Of a stretch of 64,000 nt of DNA, positions 51,799 to 60,695 are shown one piece after another; position 1 is the first letter of the stretch, and every line of letters starts with the position of its first letter. The stretch is from assembly GCF_940670765.1 (NCBI RefSeq), contig NZ_CALNVW010000030.1, positions 124,001-188,000 of the forward strand. Reading direction: 5' to 3'. The position numbers and the translations under genes are program-made. Source of the stretch: Streptomyces sp. A 4/2. Its GTDB lineage: Bacteria > Actinomycetota > Actinomycetes > Streptomycetales > Streptomycetaceae. The notes under the pieces were generated by a model. The model searched no databases. It had not been told where the DNA came from and saw only the letters and a program-made list of their open reading frames with translations.

Positions 51799-52611
51799 TC
51801 AGCCGAGGGCGCGGCGGGCGTCCGCGGCGTCGGCGGGGTTCCAGCCGCGTCGCGGGACGGAGTCGAGCAGCAGGCGGGTGTACGGGTGGCGAGGCGTGCC
51901 GAGGATCTCGGCCGTACGGCCCGCCTCCACCACCTGCCCCTCCCTGAGGACCATCAGTTCGTCGGTGATGTGCCGGACGACGGCGAGGTCGTGCGTGACG
52001 AAGAGGAAGCCGATGCCGACCTCGCGCCGGATGGTGCCCAGCAGTTCGAGGACCTGCGCCTGAATGGACACGTCCAGGGCCGCCACGGCCTCGTCGAGGA
52101 CGAGGACGCGCGGTTCGGCGGCCAGCGCGCGGGCGATGGCCACGCGCTGGCGCTGCCCGCCGGACAGCTTGCCGGGCAGGGCGGCTGCCTCCCGTTCCCC
52201 GAGCCCCACCTGGTCGAGGAGTTCGGCGACGCGCTCCCCCCGGGCCGTCGCCTCCATCGGGAAGTGGAGGCGCAGCACCTCCTCGACGCACCGGCCGACG
52301 GGCACCCGGGGGTCGAGGGACAGGTACGGATCCTGGAAGACCATCTGTATCTCGCGTGCGCGGGCGAGCCGTTCGGCCCTGCCCCGGGCGGGTGCCGAGC
52401 GGTCGCGTCCGCCGATGTGGACGGTGCCGCCGTCGGGGCGCTCCAGACCGACGAGCATCCGTACCGTCGTGGTCTTTCCGCTGCCGGATTCACCGACGAT
52501 GCCGAGCGAGGACCCGGGCGGCAGCGTGAAGGACACGTCGTCCACCGCTGTGTGGTCCCCGTACCGTTTGCGCAGCCCCCGCACGACGAGTTCCTCGGTC
52601 GCCCCGCTCAC
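51799..52611 (-). CDS. Peptide/nickel ABC transporter ATPase (DppF type)
   Basis: A 270-residue ATPase. Walker A GESGSGKTT, Q-loop FQDPYLSLDP, signature LSGGQRQRVAIARAL, Walker B RVLVLDEA, H-loop THDLAVVRH. GTG at 52611 overlaps the preceding ATPase gene as GTGA. The C-terminal PRHPYTRLLLDSVP segment is typical of oligopeptide ATPases. Last gene of a five-gene importer. Confidence 0.94.
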   Translation of the reverse strand: MSGATEELVVRGLRKRYGDHTAVDDVSFTLPPGSSLGIVGESGSGKTTTVRMLVGLERPDGGTVHIGGRDRSAPARGRAERLARAREIQMVFQDPYLSLDPRVPVGRCVEEVLRLHFPMEATARGERVAELLDQVGLGEREAAALPGKLSGGQRQRVAIARALAAEPRVLVLDEAVAALDVSIQAQVLELLGTIRREVGIGFLFVTHDLAVVRHITDELMVLREGQVVEAGRTAEILGTPRHPYTRLLLDSVPRRGWNPADAADARRALG

Positions 52612-53597
52612 AGTCTGATCCCTTCGTCGGCGCGGTGGCACGCGGCGAGTCCGTCGCCGTGGTGCGCAAGTTCGGGTGTCTCCTCGGAACAGCGCGGCTG
52701 CGCATGGGCGCAGCGCGCCGCGAAGGCGCACCCCGGTGGGGCCTCGGCGAGGGAGACGGGCCTGCCCGGGATGGGGCGTGGGGCGCCGGCTCCGGCCTCG
52801 ATGCGGGGTGTGCAGGCGAGGAGCCCCGCGGTGTACGGGTGGCGTGGACGGTCGAACAGCGCGTCGGTGCCGCTGGTCTCGACGATCCGGCCCGCGTACA
52901 TGACGTACACGCGGTCGCAGATCGCCGAGGCCAGTTCGAGGTCGTGCGTGACGAAGAGCATCCCGGTGCCGCGTGCGGCCTGGAGGCGCGTGAGGATCGC
53001 GATGATCTCCGCCTGGGTGGTGACATCGAGGGCCGTGGTCGGCTCGTCGGCGACCAGCAGCGCCGGCTCGCCCGCGAGAGCCGCCGCGATGACCACGCGC
53101 TGGAGCATCCCACCGGAGAACTGGTGCGGGTAGCGGCGCAGCGCGCCCCGTGGATCGCGGATGCCCACCGCGTCGAGGAGCTCCTCGGCCCGGCTCTCGG
53201 CCACGGCGGCGGGCGTGCCCGCACCGCGCAGCCCCTCGGTGAGGAAGTCGCCCACGCGGCGCAGCGGGTTCACCGACGCCCGGGGGTCCTGGAAGATCAT
53301 CGAGACCTGCCCGGAGCGCAGTTCGGCCAGTTCGGCGCGCTTCATGGTCAGCACGTCGCGGCCCGCCACCCTCACCTCCCCACTCGTGCGCGCCCCGGCC
53401 GGCAGCAGCCCGAGCACACTCCGGCACGCGACCGACTTGCCCGAACCGGACTCGCCGACCAGGCCGACCGTCTCGCCTGCGCCGACCCGCAGGGAGACGC
53501 CGTCGAGGATGGGACGGGCCGCCTGCCCACCGGACAGGCGGACGCCGAGCCCGTCGATCTCCAGCGCGGGGGTTTCGTACTCGGTCATGGCGCTCAC
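52608..53597 (-). CDS. Peptide/nickel ABC transporter ATPase (DppD type)
   Basis: A 329-residue ATPase. Walker A GESGSGKSV, FQDPRASVNPLRR, signature FSGGMLQRVVIAAAL, ADEPTTALDV. The C-terminal cysteine group (GCAFAARCAHAQPRCSEE) is the oligopeptide-transport motif that can hold an iron-sulfur centre. GTG 53597 overlaps the permease stop as GTGA; ATG 53588 is the alternative. Confidence 0.94.
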   Translation of the reverse strand: MSAMTEYETPALEIDGLGVRLSGGQAARPILDGVSLRVGAGETVGLVGESGSGKSVACRSVLGLLPAGARTSGEVRVAGRDVLTMKRAELAELRSGQVSMIFQDPRASVNPLRRVGDFLTEGLRGAGTPAAVAESRAEELLDAVGIRDPRGALRRYPHQFSGGMLQRVVIAAALAGEPALLVADEPTTALDVTTQAEIIAILTRLQAARGTGMLFVTHDLELASAICDRVYVMYAGRIVETSGTDALFDRPRHPYTAGLLACTPRIEAGAGAPRPIPGRPVSLAEAPPGCAFAARCAHAQPRCSEETPELAHHGDGLAACHRADEGIRL

Positions 53598-54481
53598 CGT
53601 TCCCGCTTCGCGATTCGGTCGGCGATACCTTCGCCGACGATGCCGAAGGCGACCACGGCGAGCACGATGCACGCGGACGGCGCGAGCGCGGGGAGCATCG
53701 CCCCCTGCAGGATCGCCGACTGGCCTTCGTTGATCATGGCTCCCCAGTCGGACTTGGGCGGCTGCACCCCGAACCCGAGGAAGGACAGCGCGGCCAGGTC
53801 CATCAGTACGTAGCCGAAGTTCATCGCGGACTGCGCGAGCACGGTCGGCGCGATGTTCGGCAGCAGATGACGCAGGCAGATCGTCCAGCCCGACCAGCCC
53901 TGCACGCGGTACGACTCGATGTAGGCGCGGGCCTTCTCCTGGCGGGCGATACCCCGGACGAGGCGCCCGACGTACGGGGTGTACGCCACGGCCATGGCGA
54001 TCACGGGTGCGGTCATGCCCGCACCGAGGACGGCCACCAGGAGGATGGCCAGCAGCAGTCCGGGGATCGCGAAGGCCAGATCCATCGACCGGGACAGCAG
54101 GGAGTCGACCCAGCCCCCGCGCCAGGCGGCGACCAGACCGATGAGCATGCCCAGGACGGTCGAGACGGCGACCACGAGGAGCGGTCCGAGCAGACCGGTC
54201 CGCGCGCCGTGGATGAGCCTCGACAGGATGTCCCGGCCCGACTGGTCGGTACCGAGGAGATGGGCACCGCTGGTGCCCGTCAGGCTCGCCGACAGGTCGA
54301 GCGCGTCCGGGTCGTACGGCGCCAGCACAGGGGCGAGCAGGGCGATCAGGACGAGCACCACGAGTACGGCGACACCCGCGGTGAACAAGGGGCCCTGGCT
54401 GAGAACCCGCAGGCCGCGCAGACCCCGGCGGCGCCGCAGCGCATCGGGGGAGGGCGGCGCGGGAGATACGGCGGTGGTCAT
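53594..54481 (-). CDS. Peptide/nickel ABC transporter permease (DppC type)
   Basis: A 295-residue permease with six or so helices (LFTAGVAVLVVLVLIALLAPVLAPYDPDA opening shortened here to its PVLAPYDPDA end) and the LGTDQSGRDILSRLIHGART motif of DppC. The ATG overlaps the DppB stop (ATGA). Confidence 0.94.
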   Translation of the reverse strand: MTTAVSPAPPSPDALRRRRGLRGLRVLSQGPLFTAGVAVLVVLVLIALLAPVLAPYDPDALDLSASLTGTSGAHLLGTDQSGRDILSRLIHGARTGLLGPLLVVAVSTVLGMLIGLVAAWRGGWVDSLLSRSMDLAFAIPGLLLAILLVAVLGAGMTAPVIAMAVAYTPYVGRLVRGIARQEKARAYIESYRVQGWSGWTICLRHLLPNIAPTVLAQSAMNFGYVLMDLAALSFLGFGVQPPKSDWGAMINEGQSAILQGAMLPALAPSACIVLAVVAFGIVGEGIADRIAKRER

Positions 54482-55431
54482 CGGGAAGCCTCCCCGTCGA
54501 GGGACAGCCGGGGATCGATGACCGGCACGAGCAGGTCGACGATCAGGTTGACAATGACGAACGCCGCCACGCTGAGCAGGGTGATCGCCTGCACGACGGC
54601 GAAGTCCTTGGCGGTCACCGCCTGCACCAGCAGGGAGCCGATACCGGAGACGTTGAACGCGGTTTCGACGATCGACGTGCTGATCAGCAGGCCGGCGACC
54701 ATGGTGCCGCCGACGGTGACGATGGGACCCAGTGCGTTGCGCAGCACGTGCCGGCGGACCACGGCGCCTCCCGCGACACCTCGGGCGCGCGCCACTTCGA
54801 CGTGCTCACGCCCGAGTTCGTCGAGCATGGCCGACCGGGTGACCCGGGCCAGCAGCCCGGCGAAGGTGATCGCCAGGGCGAAGGCGGGCAGCGTCAGATG
54901 GTAGAGGCGGTCACCGATGCCCTCGGGTGTGCCACCGGGCCCGGGAAACCAGCCCAGTTGGACGGAGAAGAGTGACACGAGCGCGATGGCGCTGACGAAC
55001 GAGGGCGTGGCCGTGGCGACGCCGGTACCGAGCAGCACGGTGCGGTCCACCGCCCCGGGGCGCAGGGCGGCCATGATGCCGCCCGCCACCCCGAGGACGG
55101 CGACCAGCAGCGCCGAGTACCCGACGAGCAGCGCGGTGCCCGGCAGACGGGAGACGATGAGGGAGCCGACGTCCTGGTGGAACTGGGTGGAGCGGCCGAA
55201 GTCGCCCTGCAGGACGCCGCCGAGCCACTTCGCGTACTGGACGGGCAGCGGGTCGTCCAGGTGGTACTGCGTGCGCAGCGCCGCCACCGCCTCCGGGGTC
55301 GCGGGGCGGCCGTGGAGCAGGAAGGACACCGGGTCGCCCGGCGCGAGATGCACCGTGCCGAACACGATGAACGAGGTGACGAGCAGCACCGCCACCAGGC
55401 CGAGCAGGCGGCTCATCAGATAACGCGTCAT
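54478..55431 (-). CDS. Peptide/nickel ABC transporter permease (DppB type)
   Basis: A 317-residue permease; MTRYLMSRLLGLVAVLLV opening and HLAPGDPVSFLL are the DppB fingerprint, with an EVARARGVAGGAVVRRHVLRN-like cytoplasmic loop (kept short here as ARARGV). ATG 55431 overlaps the binding-protein stop as TAATG, so all five genes are coupled. Confidence 0.94.
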   Translation of the reverse strand: MTRYLMSRLLGLVAVLLVTSFIVFGTVHLAPGDPVSFLLHGRPATPEAVAALRTQYHLDDPLPVQYAKWLGGVLQGDFGRSTQFHQDVGSLIVSRLPGTALLVGYSALLVAVLGVAGGIMAALRPGAVDRTVLLGTGVATATPSFVSAIALVSLFSVQLGWFPGPGGTPEGIGDRLYHLTLPAFALAITFAGLLARVTRSAMLDELGREHVEVARARGVAGGAVVRRHVLRNALGPIVTVGGTMVAGLLISTSIVETAFNVSGIGSLLVQAVTAKDFAVVQAITLLSVAAFVIVNLIVDLLVPVIDPRLSLDGEASR

Positions 55432-57068
55432 TACTGCGCGGCCCCGATCGTTGCGGCCCACGGGTAGTACAGCTGGGCGATCCCGGTTGCCGCCCCCGAT
55501 ATCCGGTTGCCGAGGAAGACCGAGTAAGGCGCTTCGTACAGCGGGATGATCGGCAGCTCGCGCACGGTGATGCGCTGGAGTTCGGCGGTCAGCTCCGCGC
55601 GGCGCGCCGGGTCGGGCTCGGCGTTCGCCTTGTCGAAGAGGGCGTCGAACTCGGCGTTGGACCAGTTGCCGTAGTTGCCGAAGTCGCCGGTGCGCAGGTA
55701 CTGGTAGAACTCCAGCGGGTCGGGCGTGTTGTCGTACCCGTTGGTGATGACGAGGTCCAGTCCCTTACGGGCGCCGGGGTCGACGAAGATGCTGGTGTAC
55801 GCGTCCGGGGCAACGGCCTTCAGCCGGACGTCGAGGCCGATCTGCTTGCCCGCCGCCTGGACGGCATTGGCCACGACACTGATCTCCGGGGTCATCGAGC
55901 TGGTGACGACGGTGACCTTGTGACCGGTGGCACCGGCCTCGGTGATCAGCTTCTTCGCGGCGGCCACGTCGTACACGGGCTCGGGAAGTTGCTTGAAGTA
56001 CTCGTCGGCCTTCTTCTTGGGCGTCAGCGCCCAGGCGCCGCGCGCGGCGGGTGCCTTCGAGGGAACGCCGATGCCGCCGGCGGCAGCTTTGATGATGTTC
56101 TTGCGGTCGATGGCCATGGAGAGCGCCTGGCGGACCTTGAGGTTGCCGAGCGTGCCCTTGAGGTTGAGCACGGCGAGATCGGAGGCCCCCGTGTTGGGCC
56201 CGAAGTACAACTTGCCCTTCGAGCTGGTGCGCAGCTGGTTGAAGGCGGAGGAGGGCACCAGGTAGCCGCCGTCGGCCGTGCCGGACAGGAAGGCGTTGGT
56301 GCGGGCGGACGGGTCCTCGGTGAAGGTGAACTTCACGGTGCCGGTCTTGGGAGTCAGCGACCGGTCCCAGTAGGCGTTGTTCTTCTTCAGGGTGATGCTG
56401 TCGCCCTGCGCCCAGTGGTCGAGCTTGTAGGGGCCGGTGCAGTCGACGCCTCCCTTGGGACCGCCGTACTCCTTCCCGGCCTTGGCCAGGTAGGCGGCGC
56501 TCTCGATGGTGCCGGGGGACGCGGCCATGAGTTCGTTGAGGAGCACGTCGGGCTTGCTGAGCCGGATCGTCACCTCCAGCGGGCCGCTCTTCCTGATGGA
56601 GGAGACGTTCTTGAAGGTGGAGCCCCACGGGGAGCCGGTGGCCGGATTCATCTGGCGTTTGAGGGAGGCGACCACGTCGTCCGCCGTCATGGTCGAACCG
56701 TCGTGGAACTTCACACCCGGCCGCAGGGTGTACACCCAGGTCTTCGGGTCCGGGTTCGTGTACTTCACGGCCAGCCCGGGTGCGATCTTCATGTCGGGGG
56801 TGACCCGGAGCAACTGCTCACACACGTTGGCGAGCACGGTGTTCGGCGGGTAGTCGTAGGCGAGGGCGTAGTCGAGCGTGTACGGCTCGGCGTACAGCGA
56901 CCAGGTGAAGGAGTCGAGAGACCCCTTCGCCGCCGGGGAGTTCGGCGTGACGGTGTAGGCGGGGGCGGCACTGCCGCCGTTCCGCGACGTCGTCGCGCCG
57001 GAGCAGCCGGCGGCGGCCGCGATGACGGCGGAACAGGCGAGCAGCGCGGTGGTTCTGGACATGCGCAA
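55431..57068 (-). CDS. Peptide-type ABC substrate-binding lipoprotein
   Basis: A 545-residue family 5 (DppA/OppA) binding protein. Lipobox AAGC, cleavage near residue 22. The family motif LRPGVKFHDGSTMTADDVV is at about residues 115-133, with GPYKLDHWAQGDSITL later. Most peptide/nickel binders share these. The frame begins with TTG at 57068, five bases after GGTGGG; an ATG two codons later (57062) may be used instead. First gene of the operon, with LacI-type operators upstream. A LacI regulator suggests the ligand is a sugar or glycopeptide rather than a plain peptide. Confidence 0.92.
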   Translation of the reverse strand: MRMSRTTALLACSAVIAAAAGCSGATTSRNGGSAAPAYTVTPNSPAAKGSLDSFTWSLYAEPYTLDYALAYDYPPNTVLANVCEQLLRVTPDMKIAPGLAVKYTNPDPKTWVYTLRPGVKFHDGSTMTADDVVASLKRQMNPATGSPWGSTFKNVSSIRKSGPLEVTIRLSKPDVLLNELMAASPGTIESAAYLAKAGKEYGGPKGGVDCTGPYKLDHWAQGDSITLKKNNAYWDRSLTPKTGTVKFTFTEDPSARTNAFLSGTADGGYLVPSSAFNQLRTSSKGKLYFGPNTGASDLAVLNLKGTLGNLKVRQALSMAIDRKNIIKAAAGGIGVPSKAPAARGAWALTPKKKADEYFKQLPEPVYDVAAAKKLITEAGATGHKVTVVTSSMTPEISVVANAVQAAGKQIGLDVRLKAVAPDAYTSIFVDPGARKGLDLVITNGYDNTPDPLEFYQYLRTGDFGNYGNWSNAEFDALFDKANAEPDPARRAELTAELQRITVRELPIIPLYEAPYSVFLGNRISGAATGIAQLYYPWAATIGAAQ

Positions 57069-57127
57069 GAAGACCCACCCCTTTACGGGTGTAGTGACGG
57101 GCGCTGAGGGATGGGGTGAGTATTGAT

Positions 57128-57162
57128 GCGGGAACGTTCCCGCGCAAGGCTTTGCGGGAACG
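57128..57162. promoter_or_regulatory. LacI-type operators between the importer and its regulator
   Basis: A perfect 16-bp palindrome GCGGGAACGTTCCCGC (57128-57143) is followed by a second site beginning GCGGGAACG (57154-57162, right half degenerate). Centres are about 26 bp apart. The AACGTT core is typical for LacI/GalR repressors. They lie 60 bp from the importer start and 37 bp from the regulator start. Confidence 0.75.
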
Positions 57163-57198
57163 GTTTTGCTGAGGTCGCGGGGGTGGCAGCATCAGCGC

Positions 57199-58296
57199 AT
57201 GACTTCAACTCCCCAACGCGGCGCCAGCACTTCACGGACCGCCCCGCCCCGTGTCCGTCTCGTTGATGTGGCCCGCGAGGCGGGCCTCTCCAAAACCACC
57301 GTCTCGGCGGCCCTCAACGGCACCGGACGGCTCTCGCCGGCCGTCCGGGAGAAGGCCAGGGAGACCGCGCGCAGGATGGGGTACCGGCCCAACGCGACCG
57401 CCCGGCAACTGCGTGCGGGGCGGGCCCGGTTGATCGGTTACGTCGTGGGGGAGTTCGCCTGGCGCCCGTGGACGTATCTGGAATCGCCGTACTTCGCCCA
57501 GCTGACCAGCGCCACGGCGGCTTCCGCACTCAGACACGGATACGCCCTGGTGATGCTGCCCGCGGGATCGCTGCACAGCGAGTGGGCCGACCTGCCTCTC
57601 GAAGCGGTGGTGGTTGCCGATCCGGTCGACCACCGGGTGGTGGACGATCTGCTTGCCGCCCGTATCCCCGTCGTCAGCGACGGCTCGGTGGACGGCAGAC
57701 CGGGAGCCCACTGGGTGGACGTCGACGCCGAGGAGGCGGTCCACGGCACCCTGGAGCATCTGGCGGCGCAGGGCGCGCGGCGGACAGCGCTCGTGATGTC
57801 CGGCAGTACCACCCGCTTCCACCGGGAGGTGCTGACCGCCTACCGGGACTGGTGTGCCGCGCGTGGCTGCACGCCCCGGGTGACCGTCACCGACGACGCC
57901 GGAAACGGCCCGGCGGTCCGGGCGGTGGAGAGTGCGCTGACGGCCGCCGAGCGGCCCGACGCCCTCTTCGTGGTGGAGGAGGTGAGCCCGCCGCTCGTCC
58001 TGGACGCGGCGCGCCGCCACGGCTACGACGTACCCGGTGACCTTCTCGTGGTGTGTGTGAGCGAGGACGACACGGCCGAGCACACGGAACCTCCGATCTC
58101 GACGCTGAGCCTTCAGCCCCGGGAGATCGCCGAGGCCGGGATCGAACTCCTCGTCGCCGCCCTGGAGAACGGCGATGAAGCGCCTTCAGGCCGGCTCGTG
58201 GCGACCCGCCTGCTGGTCCGGGAGTCCTCGCGGCGGCCGTCCCGGACGGTCGCCGCGTCTCCTCAGGCGGAGTGCACCAGCGTGCCGCCGACGTAG
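57199..58296 (+). CDS. LacI-family regulator of the peptide-type importer
   Basis: A 365-residue regulator. The HTH RLVDVAREAGLSKTTVSAAL begins at about residue 19, hinge GYRPNATARQLRAG follows, and the effector domain carries AWRPWTYLESPYFAQL. ATG 57199 with GGGGGTGG upstream; the earlier TTG at 57166 is less likely. The last 34 bp overlap the 3' end of the convergent amidohydrolase. Divergent to the importer with operators between, so local repression is expected. Confidence 0.92.
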   Translation: MTSTPQRGASTSRTAPPRVRLVDVAREAGLSKTTVSAALNGTGRLSPAVREKARETARRMGYRPNATARQLRAGRARLIGYVVGEFAWRPWTYLESPYFAQLTSATAASALRHGYALVMLPAGSLHSEWADLPLEAVVVADPVDHRVVDDLLAARIPVVSDGSVDGRPGAHWVDVDAEEAVHGTLEHLAAQGARRTALVMSGSTTRFHREVLTAYRDWCAARGCTPRVTVTDDAGNGPAVRAVESALTAAERPDALFVVEEVSPPLVLDAARRHGYDVPGDLLVVCVSEDDTAEHTEPPISTLSLQPREIAEAGIELLVAALENGDEAPSGRLVATRLLVRESSRRPSRTVAASPQAECTSVPPT

Positions 58297-59897
58297 GTGC
58301 GCAGGACCTGGGCCTCGGCGATCTCCTCCGGGGGCCGGGTGAAGATGTCGCGGTCCAGCACCACCAGGTCGGCCAGGTGGCCGGGGAGCAGGCTTCCGGT
58401 GTCGTCGAGCCCGTTCACGTGCGCCGAGCCGGCGGTGTAGGCGGCGACCGCGGTGGCGAGGTCGAGGCGCTGCTCCGGCAGGAAGACCCGCCCGTCGGTG
58501 GCCTCGGGCTCCATCCGGTTCACCGCCACGTGGATTCCGGCGATCGGATCGGGGCTGCTGACGGGCCAGTCGCTGCCCGCTGCCAGGGTGGCTCCGGCGC
58601 GCAGGAGGGACCCGAACGGGTACTGCCAGGAGGCTCGTTCGGGGCCGAGGAACGGGATCGTGAGCTCGTCCATCTGAGGTTCGTGCGCGGCCCAGAGCGG
58701 CTGGATGTTCGCGATGGCGCCGAGGCGTGCGAAGCGGTCCAGGTCGTCGGGGTGGACCACCTGGAGGTGGGCGAGATGGTGACGGTTGCCTCGTCGCCCA
58801 TGGGCCTCGACGGCCGCCTGGACCGCGTCCAGGGCCTCGCGCACCGCACGGTCGCCGAGGGCGTGGAAGTGGACCTGGAAGTCGTGGGCGTCGAGTTCGG
58901 TGACGTACGAGCGCAGGGCGACGGGGTCGACGAAGCTCAGACCCGAGTTGGCGGTGGCGCACCCGCAGCCGTCGAGGTAGGGGGTGTTCATGGCCGCCGT
59001 GAAGTTCTCGGCGATGCCGTCCTGCATGATCTTCACCGCACGGGCCCGGAACCGCCCGTGGCTCAACTGCTCACGCCGGGAAAGAAGTTCGGGGATCTGC
59101 TCGGCTCCCCGCTCACGGTCCCACCACAGAGCCCCGGACACCCGGGCGGTGAGCGTGCCCGCACGGGCGGCCGTCAGATAGGCGTCGGACGGGTCGGAGT
59201 TGCCGTTGAACGAGCCCAGTAGGGCGTCCTGCCAGCCGGTGATGCCGAGGGAGTGCAGCATTTCCTGGGACCGCAGCAGGCCGGCGAGCCGGTCCTGCGG
59301 TGTGCTCGGCGGCACGATCCGGGAGACCAGGGCGGTGGCGCCCTCCTGCAGCATCCCGCTCGGGGTACCGTCCGGCTCCCGTTCGATCCGACCGTCCGCG
59401 GGATCGGCGGACTCCCGTGTGAGACCGGCCAGTTCGAGCGCCCGGGTGTTCGCCCAGGCGCCGTGGTGATCGCGGTTGCTCAGCAGGACGGGGCGGTCCG
59501 GGACCACGGAGTCGAGGAGCTGCCGAGTGGGCAGTCCGCCGTCGAAGCTCTCCATGGACCAGCCGCCACCCGTGATCCACGGGCGGTCGGGGTGTGCGTC
59601 GCCGTAGGCGCGTATGCGGGTGAGGTAGTCCTCGACGCCCACGGTGCCGGTCAGGTCGCACTCGGCCATTTCCATCCCGCCGGACACGGCGTGGATGTGC
59701 GAGTCCTGGAACCCCGGAAGCAGCAACTTGCCCTGGAGGTCGACGACTTCGGTGCCCGGTCCGATCAGATCGCGCACCTCGTCATGGCCGACGGCGGTGA
59801 TGCGCTCGCCGGTGACGGCCAGGCTGCCGGCCCGGGTGCGCGCGGCATCGCCGGTGTGGACGGGGCCATGCGTGAAGATCAGATCGGGCTCGGCCAT
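58263..59897 (-). CDS. YtcJ-like metal-dependent amidohydrolase (Amidohydrolase_3)
   Basis: A 544-residue zinc hydrolase. DSHIHAVSGG holds the first metal His pair, HFHALGDRAV and HLQVVH the later ligands, and GSDWPVSSPDP the metal aspartate. YtcJ members deacetylate or hydrolyse formamide/N-acyl groups; the exact substrate is unknown. ATG 59897. A -35-like TTGACA on the minus strand is embedded in a sequence resembling the iclR-region palindrome. Monocistronic. Confidence 0.9.
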   Translation of the reverse strand: MAEPDLIFTHGPVHTGDAARTRAGSLAVTGERITAVGHDEVRDLIGPGTEVVDLQGKLLLPGFQDSHIHAVSGGMEMAECDLTGTVGVEDYLTRIRAYGDAHPDRPWITGGGWSMESFDGGLPTRQLLDSVVPDRPVLLSNRDHHGAWANTRALELAGLTRESADPADGRIEREPDGTPSGMLQEGATALVSRIVPPSTPQDRLAGLLRSQEMLHSLGITGWQDALLGSFNGNSDPSDAYLTAARAGTLTARVSGALWWDRERGAEQIPELLSRREQLSHGRFRARAVKIMQDGIAENFTAAMNTPYLDGCGCATANSGLSFVDPVALRSYVTELDAHDFQVHFHALGDRAVREALDAVQAAVEAHGRRGNRHHLAHLQVVHPDDLDRFARLGAIANIQPLWAAHEPQMDELTIPFLGPERASWQYPFGSLLRAGATLAAGSDWPVSSPDPIAGIHVAVNRMEPEATDGRVFLPEQRLDLATAVAAYTAGSAHVNGLDDTGSLLPGHLADLVVLDRDIFTRPPEEIAEAQVLRTYVGGTLVHSA

Positions 59898-59961
59898 GAA
59901 GCGCTCCGGGGCGAGAGGGAGGGATGTTTCGAACGGTCATGCAACCGAGTTGCCCGCTTAC

Positions 59962-59980
59962 ATGTCAATGGCGTTGTCGT
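59962..59980 (-). promoter_or_regulatory. -35 box and palindrome-like element before the amidohydrolase
   Basis: On the minus strand it reads ACGACAACGCCATTGACAT. The TTGACA is a consensus -35 reading into the amidohydrolase. Fifteen of 19 positions equal the palindrome at 50252-50270, with TTGACA in the same place. Confidence 0.5.
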
Positions 59981-60060
59981 AAGGAGTGTCCGGCGTGGAA
60001 CGTGCGGGACCTGTACGCCGTCGGTGGCACGGCCGCCGGAGCGCGACGGCGGGAGAACGT

Positions 60061-60097
60061 GTCCGGGAGGGGGCCGTGGTGGGTCCCCCTCCCGGAC
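60061..60097 (-). terminator. Terminator hairpin after the MaoC gene
   Basis: GTCCGGGAGGGGG (60061-60073) pairs perfectly over 13 bp with 60085-60097 around 11 bases. It is 12 bases past the end of the MaoC gene, closing the minus-strand run from 64000. Confidence 0.7.
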
Positions 60098-60109
60098 CCG
60101 CCCTTCGGC

Positions 60110-60565
60110 TCAGGCGTAGAACCTGTACACCGCCTGGGCGACGCAGGCGGGCTTCGCCGAGCCCTCGATCTCCACGGTCAGGTCGACGACGACCTCGACC
60201 CCGCCCTTGACCTCGTCCACGGACACGATCCTGCCGTGTGCGCGGACCTTCGAGCCGACCCGCACGGGAGAGGGGAAACGGACCTTGTTCAGGCCGTAGT
60301 TGACGGCCATCGAGACGCCCTCGACCTGTAGCAGTTCGCTCCACAGAGGGATCAGGAGCGAGAGCGTGAGGTAGCCGTGGGCGATGGTCCCGCCGAACGG
60401 GCCGTCCTTGGCGCGCTCGACGTCGGTGTGGATCCACTGGTGGTCGCCGGTGGCGTCCGCGAAGGTGTCCACGCGCGGCTGGAGGATCTCCAGCCATCCG
60501 CTGTGGCCGAGATCGGCTCCGGCCTGGGCCTTGATCTCGTCTGTTCCGTTGACGGTGAGGGACAT
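60110..60565 (-). CDS. MaoC/hot-dog-fold dehydratase
   Basis: A 151-residue single hot-dog-fold protein of the MaoC family: SGWLEILQPRVDTFADATGD (N-half), then QWIHTDVERAKDGPFGGTIAHG with the hydratase D and H, then GYLTLSLLIPLW. It likely hydrates or dehydrates an enoyl-CoA. ATG with AGGAG seven bases upstream. Last gene of the run with acyl-CoA ligase, amidohydrolase and SDR, though a 130-bp G-rich gap separates it from the ligase. Confidence 0.92.
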   Translation of the reverse strand: MSLTVNGTDEIKAQAGADLGHSGWLEILQPRVDTFADATGDHQWIHTDVERAKDGPFGGTIAHGYLTLSLLIPLWSELLQVEGVSMAVNYGLNKVRFPSPVRVGSKVRAHGRIVSVDEVKGGVEVVVDLTVEIEGSAKPACVAQAVYRFYA

Positions 60566-60627
60566 GCGGTACTCCTGGTGCTGAGGGGGATTCTGCCGAT
60601 GGCGGGGCGGTGGGATTCTGTCGATGA

Positions 60628-60687
60628 GGGCGGGGCGGGGCAGGCAGGCTGGGCGGGGCGGGCTGCGCGAGGCAGGCAGGCTGGGCG
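60628..60687 (+). repeat. G-run cluster and 17-bp direct repeat
   Basis: Runs of three to four G at 60628, 60632, 60637, 60651, 60655 and 60660 meet the pattern for a G-quadruplex on the plus strand. GGCAGGCAGGCTGGGCG occurs twice (60639-60655 and 60671-60687). It fills the gap between the ligase and MaoC genes. Confidence 0.5.
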
Positions 60688-60695
60688 TGGGGCGG

